From assembly GCF_003850345.1 (NCBI RefSeq), contig NZ_CP027707.1, forward strand, positions 5,642,001-5,706,000: a stretch of DNA of 64,000 nucleotides. The letters run 5' to 3'. Of the stretch, positions 10,663-19,774 are shown piece after piece. Made by a program: the position numbers and the translations under genes. The notes beneath the pieces were generated by a model. It had not been told where the DNA came from, did not search any database, and saw only the letters and a list, made by a program, of their open reading frames with translations. Each line of letters opens with the position of its first letter. Within the stretch, counting starts at the first letter, position 1. Source of the DNA: Pseudomonas chlororaphis subsp. piscium. GTDB lineage: Bacteria > Pseudomonadota > Gammaproteobacteria > Pseudomonadales > Pseudomonadaceae.

Positions 10663-11577
10663 ATGCGCATCGTTCCCCATCTGTTGGGCGCAGCCATTGC
10701 TGCTGCTCTGATTAGCACTCCAGTGGTCGCCGCCGAACTCACCGGCACGCTGAAGAAAATCAAAGACTCCGGCACCATCACCCTCGGACATCGCGACGCT
10801 TCCATTCCGTTCTCCTACATCGCGGATGCATCCGGCGTTCCAGTCGGCTACTCCCACGACATCCAGCTGAAAATCGTCGAAGCCCTGAAGAAAGACCTCG
10901 ACATGCCGGATCTCAAGGTCAAATACAACCTGGTTACCTCGCAGACCCGTATCCCGCTGGTGCAGAACGGCACCGTGGACGTCGAGTGCGGTTCCACCAC
11001 TAACAACGTCGAGCGTCAGCAGCAGGTCGACTTCTCCGTCGGCATCTTCGAGATCGGCACCCGTCTGCTGTCCAAGAAGGATTCGCCTTACAAGGACTTC
11101 GCCGACCTGAAGGGCAAGAACGTCGTGACCACCGCCGGCACCACGTCCGAGCGCATCCTCAAGGCGATGAACGCCGACAAGCAGATGGGCATGAACGTGA
11201 TCTCCGCCAAGGACCACGGCGAGTCCTTCAACATGCTCGAAGGCGGCCGCGCCGTGGCCTTCATGATGGACGACGCGCTACTGGCCGGTGAAATGGCCAA
11301 GGCCCGCAAACCGACCGACTGGGCCGTGACCGGTACCGCGCAATCCTACGAAATCTACGGCTGCATGGTCCGCAAGGGCGACGCACCGTTCAAGAAGGCC
11401 GTGGACGACGCCATCATCGCGACCTACAAGTCGGGCGAGATCAACAAGATCTACGACAAATGGTTCCAGTCGCCGATTCCACCAAAAGGCCTGAACCTGA
11501 TGTTCCCGATGAGCGACGAGCTCAAGGCCCTGATCGCCAACCCGACCGACAAAGCGGCTGACGATAAAAAGTCCTGA
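10663..11577 (+). CDS. aatJ: glutamate/aspartate ABC transporter, periplasmic binding protein
   Basis: 304 residues from ATG 10663 (GAGGAA upstream; the TTG just before it is not needed). N-terminal signal peptide MRIVPHLLGAAIAAALISTP ending VVAA. SBP family 3 fold: ITLGHRDASIPFSYI, VECGSTTNNVERQQQVDFS and VTTAGTTSERILKAMN are typical of GltI-type proteins for acidic amino acids. First gene of a four-gene transporter. An A-rich stretch (10634-10645) in the leader may be a Crc/Hfq site. Confidence 0.93.
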   Translation: MRIVPHLLGAAIAAALISTPVVAAELTGTLKKIKDSGTITLGHRDASIPFSYIADASGVPVGYSHDIQLKIVEALKKDLDMPDLKVKYNLVTSQTRIPLVQNGTVDVECGSTTNNVERQQQVDFSVGIFEIGTRLLSKKDSPYKDFADLKGKNVVTTAGTTSERILKAMNADKQMGMNVISAKDHGESFNMLEGGRAVAFMMDDALLAGEMAKARKPTDWAVTGTAQSYEIYGCMVRKGDAPFKKAVDDAIIATYKSGEINKIYDKWFQSPIPPKGLNLMFPMSDELKALIANPTDKAADDKKS

Positions 11578-11594
11578 TTCCTGACTAACCTTGT

Positions 11595-11623
11595 CTCCTG
11601 AAAGGGCCCGGCCCTTTCAGGAG
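11595..11623 (+). promoter_or_regulatory. perfect 13-bp stem-loop between aatJ and aatQ
   Basis: CTCCTGAAAGGGC, loop CCG, GCCCTTTCAGGAG, 17 bases after the aatJ stop. No T-run follows directly. It probably acts as a partial terminator or RNA-protecting hairpin so that the binding protein is made in excess over the membrane subunits. Confidence 0.7.
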
Positions 11624-11766
11624 CCTGTCACTACCTGCTGGCTTTTTTTGGAAACACTCGAACCGGTGGTTGTCGAGCCGATCGCGTGTGCCTGGCCGTC
11701 ATCCAGGCGGGAACGGATTTCCCCAAGCGGGTGCTTGTACATCGATCGATCAGAGGGGAGACCCTA

Positions 11767-12513
11767 ATGAATTACAACTGGGACTGGGGCGTGTTCTTCA
11801 AGTCCACCGGCGTGGGCAGCGAGACCTATCTCGACTGGTTCATCGCGGGCCTGGGCTGGACCATCGCCATCGCCGTGGTGGCCTGGATCGTCGCACTGCT
11901 GCTGGGCTCGGTACTGGGCGTCATGCGTACCGTGCCGAACCGCCTGGTGTCGGGCATCGCCACCGTCTACGTGGAGATCTTCCGTAACGTACCGCTGCTG
12001 GTTCAGCTGTTCATCTGGTACTTCCTGGTACCCGACCTGCTGCCGCAAGACCTGCAGGACTGGTACAAGCAGGACCTCAACCCGACCACCTCGGCCTACC
12101 TGAGCGTCGTCGTGTGCCTGGGCCTGTTCACCGCCGCCCGCGTCTGCGAACAAGTGCGCACCGGCATCCAGGCGCTGCCACGCGGCCAGGAATCCGCGGC
12201 CCGCGCCATGGGCTTTTCGCTGCCGCAGATCTACTGGAACGTGCTGCTGCCCCAGGCCTACCGGATCATCATTCCGCCGCTTACCTCGGAATTCCTCAAC
12301 GTCTTCAAGAACTCCTCCGTGGCCTCGCTGATCGGCCTGATGGAGTTGCTGGCGCAGACCAAGCAGACCGCCGAGTTCTCGGCCAACCTGTTTGAAGCCT
12401 TCACCCTGGCCACGCTGATCTACTTCACCCTGAACATGAGCCTGATGCTGCTGATGCGCATGGTCGAGAAGAAAGTCGCAGTGCCCGGCCTGATCTCCGT
12501 GGGGGGCAAATAA
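11767..12513 (+). CDS. aatQ: glutamate/aspartate ABC transporter permease
   Basis: 248 residues; ATG 11767 after GGGGAG. Inner-membrane permease of the HAAT family with about five hydrophobic segments and the cytoplasmic EAA loop (RGQESAARAMGFSLPQIYWN) that docks the ATPase. Homologous to GltJ. It is 189 bases downstream of aatJ, beyond a strong hairpin, and overlaps aatM by one base (TAATG). Confidence 0.93.
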   Translation: MNYNWDWGVFFKSTGVGSETYLDWFIAGLGWTIAIAVVAWIVALLLGSVLGVMRTVPNRLVSGIATVYVEIFRNVPLLVQLFIWYFLVPDLLPQDLQDWYKQDLNPTTSAYLSVVVCLGLFTAARVCEQVRTGIQALPRGQESAARAMGFSLPQIYWNVLLPQAYRIIIPPLTSEFLNVFKNSSVASLIGLMELLAQTKQTAEFSANLFEAFTLATLIYFTLNMSLMLLMRMVEKKVAVPGLISVGGK

Positions 12514-13184
12514 TGGAATTCGATTTCACTGGCGTCGTCCCGGCCATTCCCGGCCTGTGGAACGGCATGCTGATGACCCTCAAGCTGATGGCCCTGGGCG
12601 TCGTCGGCGGGATCATCCTCGGCACCATCCTGGCGTTGATGCGCTTGTCCCACAGCAAGTTGCTGTCGAACATCGCCGGCGTCTACGTCAACTACTTCCG
12701 CTCCATCCCGCTGCTGCTGGTGATCACCTGGTTCTACCTGGCGGTGCCCTTCGTGCTGCGCTGGATCACCGGCGAAGACACCCCGATCGGTGCGTTCGGC
12801 TCGTGCATCGTGGCCTTCATGATGTTCGAAGCGGCGTACTTCTGTGAAATCGTCCGCGCCGGCGTGCAGTCGATTCCCAAGGGCCAGATGGGCGCTGCCC
12901 AGGCACTGGGCATGAGCTATGGCCAGATGATGCGCCTGATCATCCTGCCCCAGGCGTTCCGCAAGATGACCCCGCTGCTGCTGCAGCAGAGCATCATCCT
13001 GTTCCAGGACACCTCGCTGGTGTACACCGTGGGCCTGGTGGACTTCCTCAATGCTTCGCGCTCCAGCGGCGACATCATCGGCCGCTCCAATGAGTTCCTG
13101 ATCGTTGCCGGTCTGGTGTACTTCACAATCAGCTTTGCCGCCTCGGTGCTGGTCAAGCGTCTGCAAAAAAGGTTTGCCGTATGA
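12513..13184 (+). CDS. aatM: glutamate/aspartate ABC transporter permease
   Basis: 223 residues, GltK type. Second permease half; membrane segments and EAA loop ([20 protein letters not shown]) are evident. It starts within the aatQ stop codon and overlaps aatP by ATGA, so the three genes are translationally coupled. Expected to form the AatQ-AatM heterodimer. Confidence 0.93.
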   Translation: MEFDFTGVVPAIPGLWNGMLMTLKLMALGVVGGIILGTILALMRLSHSKLLSNIAGVYVNYFRSIPLLLVITWFYLAVPFVLRWITGEDTPIGAFGSCIVAFMMFEAAYFCEIVRAGVQSIPKGQMGAAQALGMSYGQMMRLIILPQAFRKMTPLLLQQSIILFQDTSLVYTVGLVDFLNASRSSGDIIGRSNEFLIVAGLVYFTISFAASVLVKRLQKRFAV

Positions 13185-13915
13185 TCTCTATCAAGAACAT
13201 CAACAAGTGGTATGGGGACTTCCAGGTGCTGACCGATTGCAGCACCGAGGTCAAGAAAGGCGAAGTGATCGTGGTGTGCGGACCATCCGGCTCCGGCAAA
13301 TCCACCCTGATCAAGTGCGTCAACGCCCTGGAACCCTTCCAGAAAGGTGACATCGTGGTCGACGGCACCTCCATCGCCGACCCGAAGACCAACCTGCCGA
13401 AACTGCGCTCCCGTGTAGGCATGGTGTTCCAGCACTTCGAGCTGTTCCCGCACCTGACCATCACCGAGAACCTGACCATCGCGCAGATCAAGGTGCTGGG
13501 CCGCAGCAAGGAAGAGGCCACCAAGAAAGGCCTGCAACTGCTTGACCGGGTCGGCCTGGCCGCCCACGCCCACAAGCACCCGGGCCAGTTGTCCGGCGGC
13601 CAGCAGCAGCGTGTGGCGATCGCCCGCGCGCTGGCGATGGACCCAATCGTCATGCTGTTCGACGAACCGACTTCGGCGCTCGACCCGGAAATGGTCAACG
13701 AAGTGCTGGACGTGATGGTGCAGCTGGCTCACGAAGGCATGACCATGATGTGCGTGACCCACGAAATGGGCTTCGCCCGCAAGGTCGCGGACCGGGTGAT
13801 CTTCATGGACGCAGGCAAAATCATCGAAGACTGCCCGAAAGAGGAATTCTTCGGCGATATCAACGCCCGCTCCGAGCGTGCGCAGCATTTCCTCGAGAAA
13901 ATCCTGCAGCACTAA
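13181..13915 (+). CDS. aatP: glutamate/aspartate ABC transporter ATPase
   Basis: 244 residues, the usual length for polar amino-acid ATPases (GltL/GlnQ). Walker [10 protein letters not shown]-loop [10 protein letters not shown], signature LSGGQQQR, Walker [13 protein letters not shown] and switch His in CVTHEMGFA. Last gene of aatJQMP; a GTAGCC palindromic repeat follows at once. Confidence 0.95.
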   Translation: MISIKNINKWYGDFQVLTDCSTEVKKGEVIVVCGPSGSGKSTLIKCVNALEPFQKGDIVVDGTSIADPKTNLPKLRSRVGMVFQHFELFPHLTITENLTIAQIKVLGRSKEEATKKGLQLLDRVGLAAHAHKHPGQLSGGQQQRVAIARALAMDPIVMLFDEPTSALDPEMVNEVLDVMVQLAHEGMTMMCVTHEMGFARKVADRVIFMDAGKIIEDCPKEEFFGDINARSERAQHFLEKILQH

Positions 13916-13930
13916 AAACCATGCAATCCC

Positions 13931-14031
13931 TGTAGCCGCTGCCGCAGGCTGCGATAAAGCCGAAGGTCTTCAGCGATCTCAAGATCGGGCGCCCACCTTG
14001 TGGGCGATCGCAGCCTTCGGCAGCGGCTACA
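13931..14031. repeat. long palindromic repeat, GTAGCCGCTGCC family, copy 2
   Basis: TGTAGCCGCTGCCGCAGGCT ... GCAGCCTTCGGCAGCGGCTACA, 101 bases, between aatP and the aauS kinase gene. Confidence 0.85.
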
Positions 14032-14092
14032 GCTCGCAATACCACGGGGACGTCACCATGGACGGACAACTGGTACACCCGGGACCACTGTG

Positions 14093-15994
14093 ATGAAATG
14101 CGACCCCACTCTCTATCGCGCCGCGCCGCCATCACTCGCCGTGAAACCCCGTCTGATCCGCCACCTGTTCCTGCCGCCCCTGGTCATCCTGCTGATGATC
14201 GGCCTGGGCTACGTCGGCTTCTGGGTCAGCGAGCACTACGGCATCCGCAGCCTCAGCGAGAACGGCGAACGCCAGCTGGAACTGCACGCCCGCGCGGTCG
14301 AAAGCGAGATCAGCAAATACACCTACCTGCCCAGCCTGCTGGAACTCGAATCCAGCGTTTCGCTGCTGCTCAATGACCCGACGCCGGAGCACCGGCAGAC
14401 TGTCAACAATTACCTCGAAGGCCTGAACCGGCGCAGCCGCAGTCGGGCCATTTACGTGATGGACACCACCGGCCGCGTGCTGGCCACCAGCAACTGGCGC
14501 GACGTCGACAGCTACCTGGGCGAAGACCTGTCGTTCCGGGCCTATTTCCAGAACGCCGTGCGCGGCCAGCCCGGACGCTTCTACGGCATCGGCAGCACCA
14601 ACGGCGAACCCGGCTACTACCTGGCCCACGGCCTGGAAGAACAGGGCAAGATCATCGGCGTGGCGGTGGTCAAGGTGCGCCTGGAAGCCCTCGAAGAGCG
14701 CTGGCAACGCGCCCGCCTGGAAGGCTTCGTCAGCGACGAGAACGGCATCATCATCCTCTCCAGCGACCCCGCCCGGCGGCTCAGGTCGGTACGCCCGCTG
14801 AGCGACGACACCAAGGAGCGCCTGGCGCGCAGCCTGCAATATTACTGGTTCACCCTCAACGAACTGGAGCCCTTGGCCCGCGAACGCCTGGCCGAAGGCG
14901 TGGAGAAACTGACCTTCCCGGCCAACACCGAGCTGGTGTCCGACGACAAGGAAATCAGCTACCTGTCCCAGACCCGGCCCCTGAGCGATACGCCCTGGAA
15001 CTTCACCCTGCTGACCCCGCTCAAGGACCTGCGCCGCGAAGCCATCAACCAGGGCATCCTGGTGGCCGTGGCCTTCGCCCTGGTGGCTTTCCTGCTGATT
15101 GCCTGGAACGAGCGGCGCAAGGTCATCGCCACCCGCCTCGCCGCCCGCGAAGCCCTGCAGGAAGCCAACAACCAGCTGGAACGGCGGATCGCCGAACGCA
15201 CCAGCGACCTGCGTGCCAGCAACGAACGGCTCAAGGGCCAGATCCGCGAGCGCCGCCAGGCCGAGGAAACCCTGCGCCGCGCCCAGGACGAACTGGTCCA
15301 GGCCGGCAAGCTCGCCGCCATCGGCCAGATGTCCACCAGCATCGCCCATGAACTGAATCAGCCGCTGGCCGCCCTGCGCACCCTATCCGGCAACACCGTG
15401 CGTTTCCTCGAGCGCGGCGCCCTGGACACCGCAAGCACCAACCTCAAGACCATCAACGAACTGATCGACCGCATGGGCCGCATCACCGCCAGCCTGCGTT
15501 CCTTCGCCCGTCGTGGCGAGGACCAGGGCGAAGCCAGCCTCGGCAAGGCCGTGGACGCCGCCCTGCTGCTGCTCAATGCGCGCCTGGAAAACCTGCCGCT
15601 GCAATTGCACCGCAACTTCAGCGAGGTCCAGGTAAAGATCGACCAGACCCGCCTGGAGCAGATCCTGGTCAACCTGATCGGCAACGCCCTGGACGCCATG
15701 CAGGCCCAGTCGCGGCCGGAGCTGTGGCTGGAAGGCGAAAGCGTCGAGGGCAAATACCGCCTGCGGGTGCGTGACAACGGCCACGGCATCGACGCCGAAG
15801 CGCGCAAGCATCTGTTCGAACCCTTTTTCACCACCAAACCCGGCGAACAGGGCCTGGGCCTCGGCCTGACCCTGTCCGCCAGCCTGGCCGCCGCCACGGG
15901 TGGCAACCTGGGCGTCGAGCACCCGGCCGACGGCGGTACCGCCTTCGTCCTCAGCCTGCCCCTGGTCAGCCCTACACAAGCCGAGCCGCTATGA
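14093..15994 (+). CDS. aauS: sensor histidine kinase for acidic amino acids (DctB type)
   Basis: 633 residues from ATG 14093. Two membrane segments (about residues 22-45 and 320-340) enclose a ~275-residue periplasmic sensor of double-Cache type as in DctB. A coiled coil follows, then HisKA with phospho-His 419 in SIAHELNQPLAALR, and HATPase with N box NLIGNALDAM, DNGHGID and GLGLGLTL. Placement after aatJQMP and overlap with a sigma-54 response regulator identify it as AauS, which senses glutamate/aspartate in P. putida. Confidence 0.88.
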   Translation: MKCDPTLYRAAPPSLAVKPRLIRHLFLPPLVILLMIGLGYVGFWVSEHYGIRSLSENGERQLELHARAVESEISKYTYLPSLLELESSVSLLLNDPTPEHRQTVNNYLEGLNRRSRSRAIYVMDTTGRVLATSNWRDVDSYLGEDLSFRAYFQNAVRGQPGRFYGIGSTNGEPGYYLAHGLEEQGKIIGVAVVKVRLEALEERWQRARLEGFVSDENGIIILSSDPARRLRSVRPLSDDTKERLARSLQYYWFTLNELEPLARERLAEGVEKLTFPANTELVSDDKEISYLSQTRPLSDTPWNFTLLTPLKDLRREAINQGILVAVAFALVAFLLIAWNERRKVIATRLAAREALQEANNQLERRIAERTSDLRASNERLKGQIRERRQAEETLRRAQDELVQAGKLAAIGQMSTSIAHELNQPLAALRTLSGNTVRFLERGALDTASTNLKTINELIDRMGRITASLRSFARRGEDQGEASLGKAVDAALLLLNARLENLPLQLHRNFSEVQVKIDQTRLEQILVNLIGNALDAMQAQSRPELWLEGESVEGKYRLRVRDNGHGIDAEARKHLFEPFFTTKPGEQGLGLGLTLSASLAAATGGNLGVEHPADGGTAFVLSLPLVSPTQAEPL

Positions 15995-17316
15995 ACAACG
16001 ACCTTACCGTCCTGATCGTCGAAGACGATCCCCATGTCCTGCTCGGCTGCCAGCAGGCCCTGGCCCTGGAAGACATTCCCTGTGTCGGCGTCGGCAGCGC
16101 CGAAGAAGCCCTGGAGCGGGTCAGCGACAACTTCGCCGGAATCGTCATCAGCGATATCCGCCTGCCGGGCATCGACGGCCTGGAGCTGCTGACCCGCCTC
16201 AAGGCCCGCGACCGCAGCCTGCCGGTGGTGCTGATCACCGGTCACGGCGATATCTCCATGGCCGTCGGCGCCATGCAGAAAGGCGCCTATGACTTCATGG
16301 AAAAGCCCTTCTCCCCCGAGCGCCTGGTGGAGGTTGCCCGCCGTGCCCTGGAGCAGCGCGGGCTGGCCCGGGAAGTGTCGTCGCTGCGCCGCCAGCTGGC
16401 CGAGCGCGACTCCCTCGAAGGACGGATCATCGGCCGCTCGCCAGCCATGCAGCACCTGCGGGAACTGATCGCCAACGTCGCCGACACCTCGGCCAACGTA
16501 TTGATCGAAGGCGAGACCGGCACCGGCAAGGAACTGGTCGCCCGTTGCCTGCATGATTTCAGCCGCCGCCACACCCACCAGTTCGTCGCCCTCAACTGCG
16601 GCGGCCTGCCGGAAAACCTGTTCGAAAGCGAGATCTTCGGCCACGAGGCCAACGCCTTCACCGGCGCCGGCAAGCGCCGCATCGGCAAGATCGAGCACGC
16701 CCACGAAGGCACGCTGTTCCTCGACGAAGTGGAAAGCATGCCGATGAACCTGCAAATCAAACTGCTGCGGGTGTTGCAGGAGCGCACCCTGGAACGCCTC
16801 GGTTCGAACCAGAGCGTGGCGGTGGATTGCCGGGTGATCGCGGCGACCAAGTCCGACCTCGATGAGCTGGGGCGCGCCAACCAGTTCCGCAGCGACCTGT
16901 ATTACCGCCTGAACGTGGTGACCCTGGAGCTGCCACCGTTGCGCGAACGTCGCGAGGACATCCTGCAGCTGTTCGAGCACTTCCTGCAGCAATCGTCCCT
17001 GCGTTTCGACCGCGCCGCGCCGGAGCTGGACAACCAGACCCTGTCGAACCTGATGAGCCACGACTGGCCTGGCAACGTGCGCGAGCTGCGCAACGTCGCC
17101 GAACGTTTTGCCCTGGGCCTGCCGGCGTTCAAGAAGTCCAGCGGCAACGCCGCGCAAGGCCTGGGCTTTGCCGAGGCGGTCGAGGCCTTCGAGCGCAACC
17201 TGCTCAACGACGCCCTGCAACGCAGCGGCGGCAACCTGACCCAGGCCAGCCAGGAACTGGGCATGGCCAAGACCACGCTGTTCGACAAGGTCAAGAAATA
17301 CGGCCTGAGCCACTAA
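15991..17316 (+). CDS. aauR: sigma-54-dependent response regulator (DctD/NtrC family)
   Basis: 441 residues, ATGA overlap with aauS. Receiver with phospho-Asp 55 (ISDIRLPGIDG), AAA+ domain with Walker A GETGTGKE from about 174, and a Fis-type HTH (LTQASQELGMAKTTLFDKVK) at the C-terminus. The sigma-54 contact loop reads NAFTGA where GAFTGA is usual; the essential FTGA part is kept. Activates acidic amino-acid uptake; AauR-like sites and a -24/-12 promoter stand before aatJ. Confidence 0.88.
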   Translation: MNNDLTVLIVEDDPHVLLGCQQALALEDIPCVGVGSAEEALERVSDNFAGIVISDIRLPGIDGLELLTRLKARDRSLPVVLITGHGDISMAVGAMQKGAYDFMEKPFSPERLVEVARRALEQRGLAREVSSLRRQLAERDSLEGRIIGRSPAMQHLRELIANVADTSANVLIEGETGTGKELVARCLHDFSRRHTHQFVALNCGGLPENLFESEIFGHEANAFTGAGKRRIGKIEHAHEGTLFLDEVESMPMNLQIKLLRVLQERTLERLGSNQSVAVDCRVIAATKSDLDELGRANQFRSDLYYRLNVVTLELPPLRERREDILQLFEHFLQQSSLRFDRAAPELDNQTLSNLMSHDWPGNVRELRNVAERFALGLPAFKKSSGNAAQGLGFAEAVEAFERNLLNDALQRSGGNLTQASQELGMAKTTLFDKVKKYGLSH

Positions 17317-17337
17317 CCAACATCTGCGAGAAGTACC

Positions 17338-17676
17338 GTGGATTTATTGCTGAAAGCCTGCCTGGGCGCCGCCGTGGTGGTGATCCTCGCCGCCCTGGCC
17401 AAGACCAGGAACTATTACATCGCCGGCCTGGTGCCGCTGTTTCCGACCTTCGCCCTGATCGCCCACTACATCGTTGGCAAGGGCCGCTCCATCGACGACC
17501 TGAAGACCACCATCGTCTTCGGCATGTGGTCGATCATTCCCTACTTCGTGTACCTGGCGACCCTCTACGTGATGGTCGACCGCCTGCGCCTGGAAGCCTC
17601 CCTCGCGGTGGCCGCGGTGGCCTGGCTGATGGCCGCCACCGTGCTGGTCAGCGTCTGGGTCCGCGTCCACGCCTGA
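17338..17676 (+). CDS. glpM: GlpM family membrane protein
   Basis: 112 residues beginning at GTG 17338, 21 bases after aauR. Four hydrophobic segments, with the conserved NYYIAGLVPLFPTFALIAHY stretch of GlpM. In P. aeruginosa GlpM is an inner-membrane protein linked to alginate production; its biochemical role is unknown. Here it is separated from the glp block by the aat/aau genes. Confidence 0.82.
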   Translation: MDLLLKACLGAAVVVILAALAKTRNYYIAGLVPLFPTFALIAHYIVGKGRSIDDLKTTIVFGMWSIIPYFVYLATLYVMVDRLRLEASLAVAAVAWLMAATVLVSVWVRVHA

Positions 17677-17688
17677 CTCCCCCGCCCC

Positions 17689-17811
17689 TGTAGCCGCTGC
17701 CGAAGGCTTGGGCCGCGTTCGGACGATAAGGCCGAAGGCCTTCAGCGTTCCCAAGATCTCTGCGCCCCCTGCGGGGTCGATCGCAGCCTCGCGGGCTCGG
17801 CAGCGGCTACA
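17689..17811. repeat. long palindromic repeat, GTAGCCGCTGCC family, copy 3
   Basis: TGTAGCCGCTGCCGAAGGCT at the left and GGGCTCGGCAGCGGCTACA at the right, 123 bases with an enlarged middle; between glpM and the UPF0489 gene. Confidence 0.8.
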
Positions 17812-17929
17812 GGTTGCGTTCAGCGCCCTGGCCCGTCCCTTGCATTTACCCTGTAAAGCCCACTCTGCCTGCGTCCGCGACCTGTGACGCAAGCTTTTTC
17901 GAGGGGCGCTGCCATGGGTAAATCCTGCT

Positions 17930-18850
17930 TTGAACATTCTCGATCTCGACCACAGCCTGACCGCCCAGGAGCCTGTCCAGCGCCGGCTGCGCAGCGGCCA
18001 GGCGCGACGCCTGGACCTGCTGGACCTGGGCCCGAAACTGCGGCTCTGGTCCACCGAACGCACCTACCGCCACTTCACCGAGCGCCTGCGGCAAAGGCCC
18101 GCCCACAGCGGCCCGCAGCCGGAAATCTTCTTTGTCGGCTCCGGTGACTACCACCACCTGACCCCGGCCTTCCTCGCCGACCTGCAACAGCCGGTCAGCT
18201 TGATCCACTTCGACAACCACCCCGACTGGGTACGCTTCGCGCCGCGCCGGCACTGCGGTTCCTGGGTCAACCGGGCCCTGCAGCTGCCGCAGATCCAGCG
18301 CATCGTCACCCTCGGGCCGTGCAGCGACGACCTGCACAACCCACAGCTGCGCGGCGGCAACCTCAAGGCATTGCGCCACGGCAGGTTGCAGCTGTTTCCC
18401 TGGCAGCACGTGCCCTCCAAGGTCTGGGGCCGGGTCGGCGACGGCGCCGGGCACCAGCAACAGGAAAACCACCTGCACTGGCGCAACCTGGCCGGGCTCG
18501 ATTGGCCCGCCTTCCTCGAGCAGATGATCGACAGCCTGCCGACCCAGGCGATCTGGATCACCATAGACAAGGACGTGCTGGCCAGCGCCGACGCCGCCAC
18601 CAACTGGGACCAGGGCGGCATGCGCCTGAGCCACCTGCTGCTGGCCCTGCGCAGCCTCGCGGCGCGCAAGCGCATCCTCGGTATCGACGTCTGTGGCGAG
18701 TTCGCCGCGCCGGCCTTCAGCAACGCCTTCAAGCGCTGGGAAGCACACTCCGACCAGCCACCGGCCGAACGCTGGAGCGAAGCCGACCTGCAGCGCAATG
18801 CGACCACCAACGAAGCCCTGATGGCGCTGTTCGAGGAGCTGTTCCCGTGA
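17930..18850 (+). CDS. UPF0489/arginase-like family protein
   Basis: 306 residues. The central motif LIHFDNHPDWVRF resembles the metal-binding DxHxD of arginase/deacetylase folds, and WITIDKDVLASAD and GIDVCGEF fit later metal-ligand positions. Function is not established. The start is doubtful: the frame opens at TTG 17930 with a poor RBS, while a well-placed GAGGGG-ATG at 17914 is in another frame and would read MGKSALNILDL if one base near 17924-17926 were absent. Stop overlaps the next GTG start. Probably a real gene with either a TTG start or a small frameshift. Confidence 0.7.
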   Translation: MNILDLDHSLTAQEPVQRRLRSGQARRLDLLDLGPKLRLWSTERTYRHFTERLRQRPAHSGPQPEIFFVGSGDYHHLTPAFLADLQQPVSLIHFDNHPDWVRFAPRRHCGSWVNRALQLPQIQRIVTLGPCSDDLHNPQLRGGNLKALRHGRLQLFPWQHVPSKVWGRVGDGAGHQQQENHLHWRNLAGLDWPAFLEQMIDSLPTQAIWITIDKDVLASADAATNWDQGGMRLSHLLLALRSLAARKRILGIDVCGEFAAPAFSNAFKRWEAHSDQPPAERWSEADLQRNATTNEALMALFEELFP

Positions 18851-19221
18851 CCCTGACCGTTATCTTGCTGGTGGCCTTTTCCATCGTCCTGGACGTGATC
18901 GGCCAGCTCTGTTTCAAGCTCGGCCTGGACCGCCTGCCGGAGCTGGAAGGCGGTTTTCGCCTGAATGCCTTCTGGGGCCAGGTGTTCAACGCACCGCTCT
19001 TGTGGTGCGGCATCGGCGCCTATGTGATCGAGTTTTTCGTCTGGCTCGAAGCCCTGTCCCGCGCGCCGCTGAGCCTACTGTTCCCGGCGGCGGCCCTGGC
19101 CTATTGCGGCGTGGTCCTGGCCGGCAAGCTGGTTCTCGGCGAGAACGTCAGCCGCCGACGCTGGCTGGGCACCCTGGTGATCACCCTCGGTGTAATGCTG
19201 GTGTACGTCGCCAGCACCTGA
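18847..19221 (+). CDS. small EamA/SMR-like transporter subunit
   Basis: 124 residues from GTG 18847, overlapping the upstream stop (GTGA). Four hydrophobic segments, the size of one half of a DMT exporter, with PLSLLFPAAALAYCGVVLAG and GTLVITLGVMLVYV typical of EamA half-repeats. A second such half follows 31 bases later, so the two may form a heterodimeric exporter. Substrate unknown; the operon with the arginase-like protein may hint at a linked substrate. Confidence 0.72.
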   Translation: MTLTVILLVAFSIVLDVIGQLCFKLGLDRLPELEGGFRLNAFWGQVFNAPLLWCGIGAYVIEFFVWLEALSRAPLSLLFPAAALAYCGVVLAGKLVLGENVSRRRWLGTLVITLGVMLVYVAST

Positions 19222-19252
19222 GCCCCCTCAACGATTCACAAGGAAAGATGCT

Positions 19253-19651
19253 ATGACTGCACAGACTCACGGCTGGCTCCACGGCCGCCTCGGCACCCTG
19301 GTGCTCTGGGCCCTGCTGATCGGCTTCGAAAGCGCCGGCCAGATCGCCACCAAGGTCGGCGGCGATCAACTGGGCCAGATGGATTTCAACCTGCAATGGC
19401 TGGCCGCGGTGGCGGTCAACCCGGGGGTGCTGCTGGCGATCGCCTGCTACATCGGCGCGTTCTTCGTGTGGATGCTGATCCTGCGACGCAGCAGCCTGTC
19501 CCTGGCCTTCCCCCTGAGTTCGCTGGTGTTCGTGGTGGTGTTGCTCGGCTCCTGGCTGGGCCTGGGCGAGCAGATCAGCCTGCTGCACTGGGTCGGGGTC
19601 TTCGTGATCATCGGCGGGATCGCCCTGCTGGCCGAAGGCGAAGAAGCCTGA
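19253..19651 (+). CDS. small EamA/SMR-like transporter subunit, second half
   Basis: 132 residues with AAGGAAAG before ATG 19253. Four hydrophobic segments; SSLSLAFPLSSLVFVVVLLG corresponds to PLSLLFPAAALAYCGVVLAG in the preceding protein. The two genes look like a diverged paired set comparable to ArnE/ArnF-type subunits. Confidence 0.75.
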   Translation: MTAQTHGWLHGRLGTLVLWALLIGFESAGQIATKVGGDQLGQMDFNLQWLAAVAVNPGVLLAIACYIGAFFVWMLILRRSSLSLAFPLSSLVFVVVLLGSWLGLGEQISLLHWVGVFVIIGGIALLAEGEEA

Positions 19652-19659
19652 AGGACTTT

Positions 19660-19762
19660 TGTAGCCGCTGCCGAAGGCTGCGAACGACCCCAAAGGAGGT
19701 GCTGCTCTTGAGGGCCTCTGAAGGCCCTCCGGGCCTTATCGCAGCCTGCGGCAGCGGCTACA
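19660..19762. repeat. long palindromic repeat, GTAGCCGCTGCC family, copy 4
   Basis: TGTAGCCGCTGCCGAAGGCT ... GCAGCCTGCGGCAGCGGCTACA, 103 bases; its middle (TGCTCTTGAGGGCCTC) is shared with copy 6 at 50975, marking a subfamily. Between convergent genes. Confidence 0.85.
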
Positions 19763-19774
19763 GCTACGCGGGTG

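Noticed and set aside
15358..17313. 651-codon minus-strand frame opposite aauR
   Set aside because: Antisense shadow of the kinase and regulator genes; no recognisable protein features.
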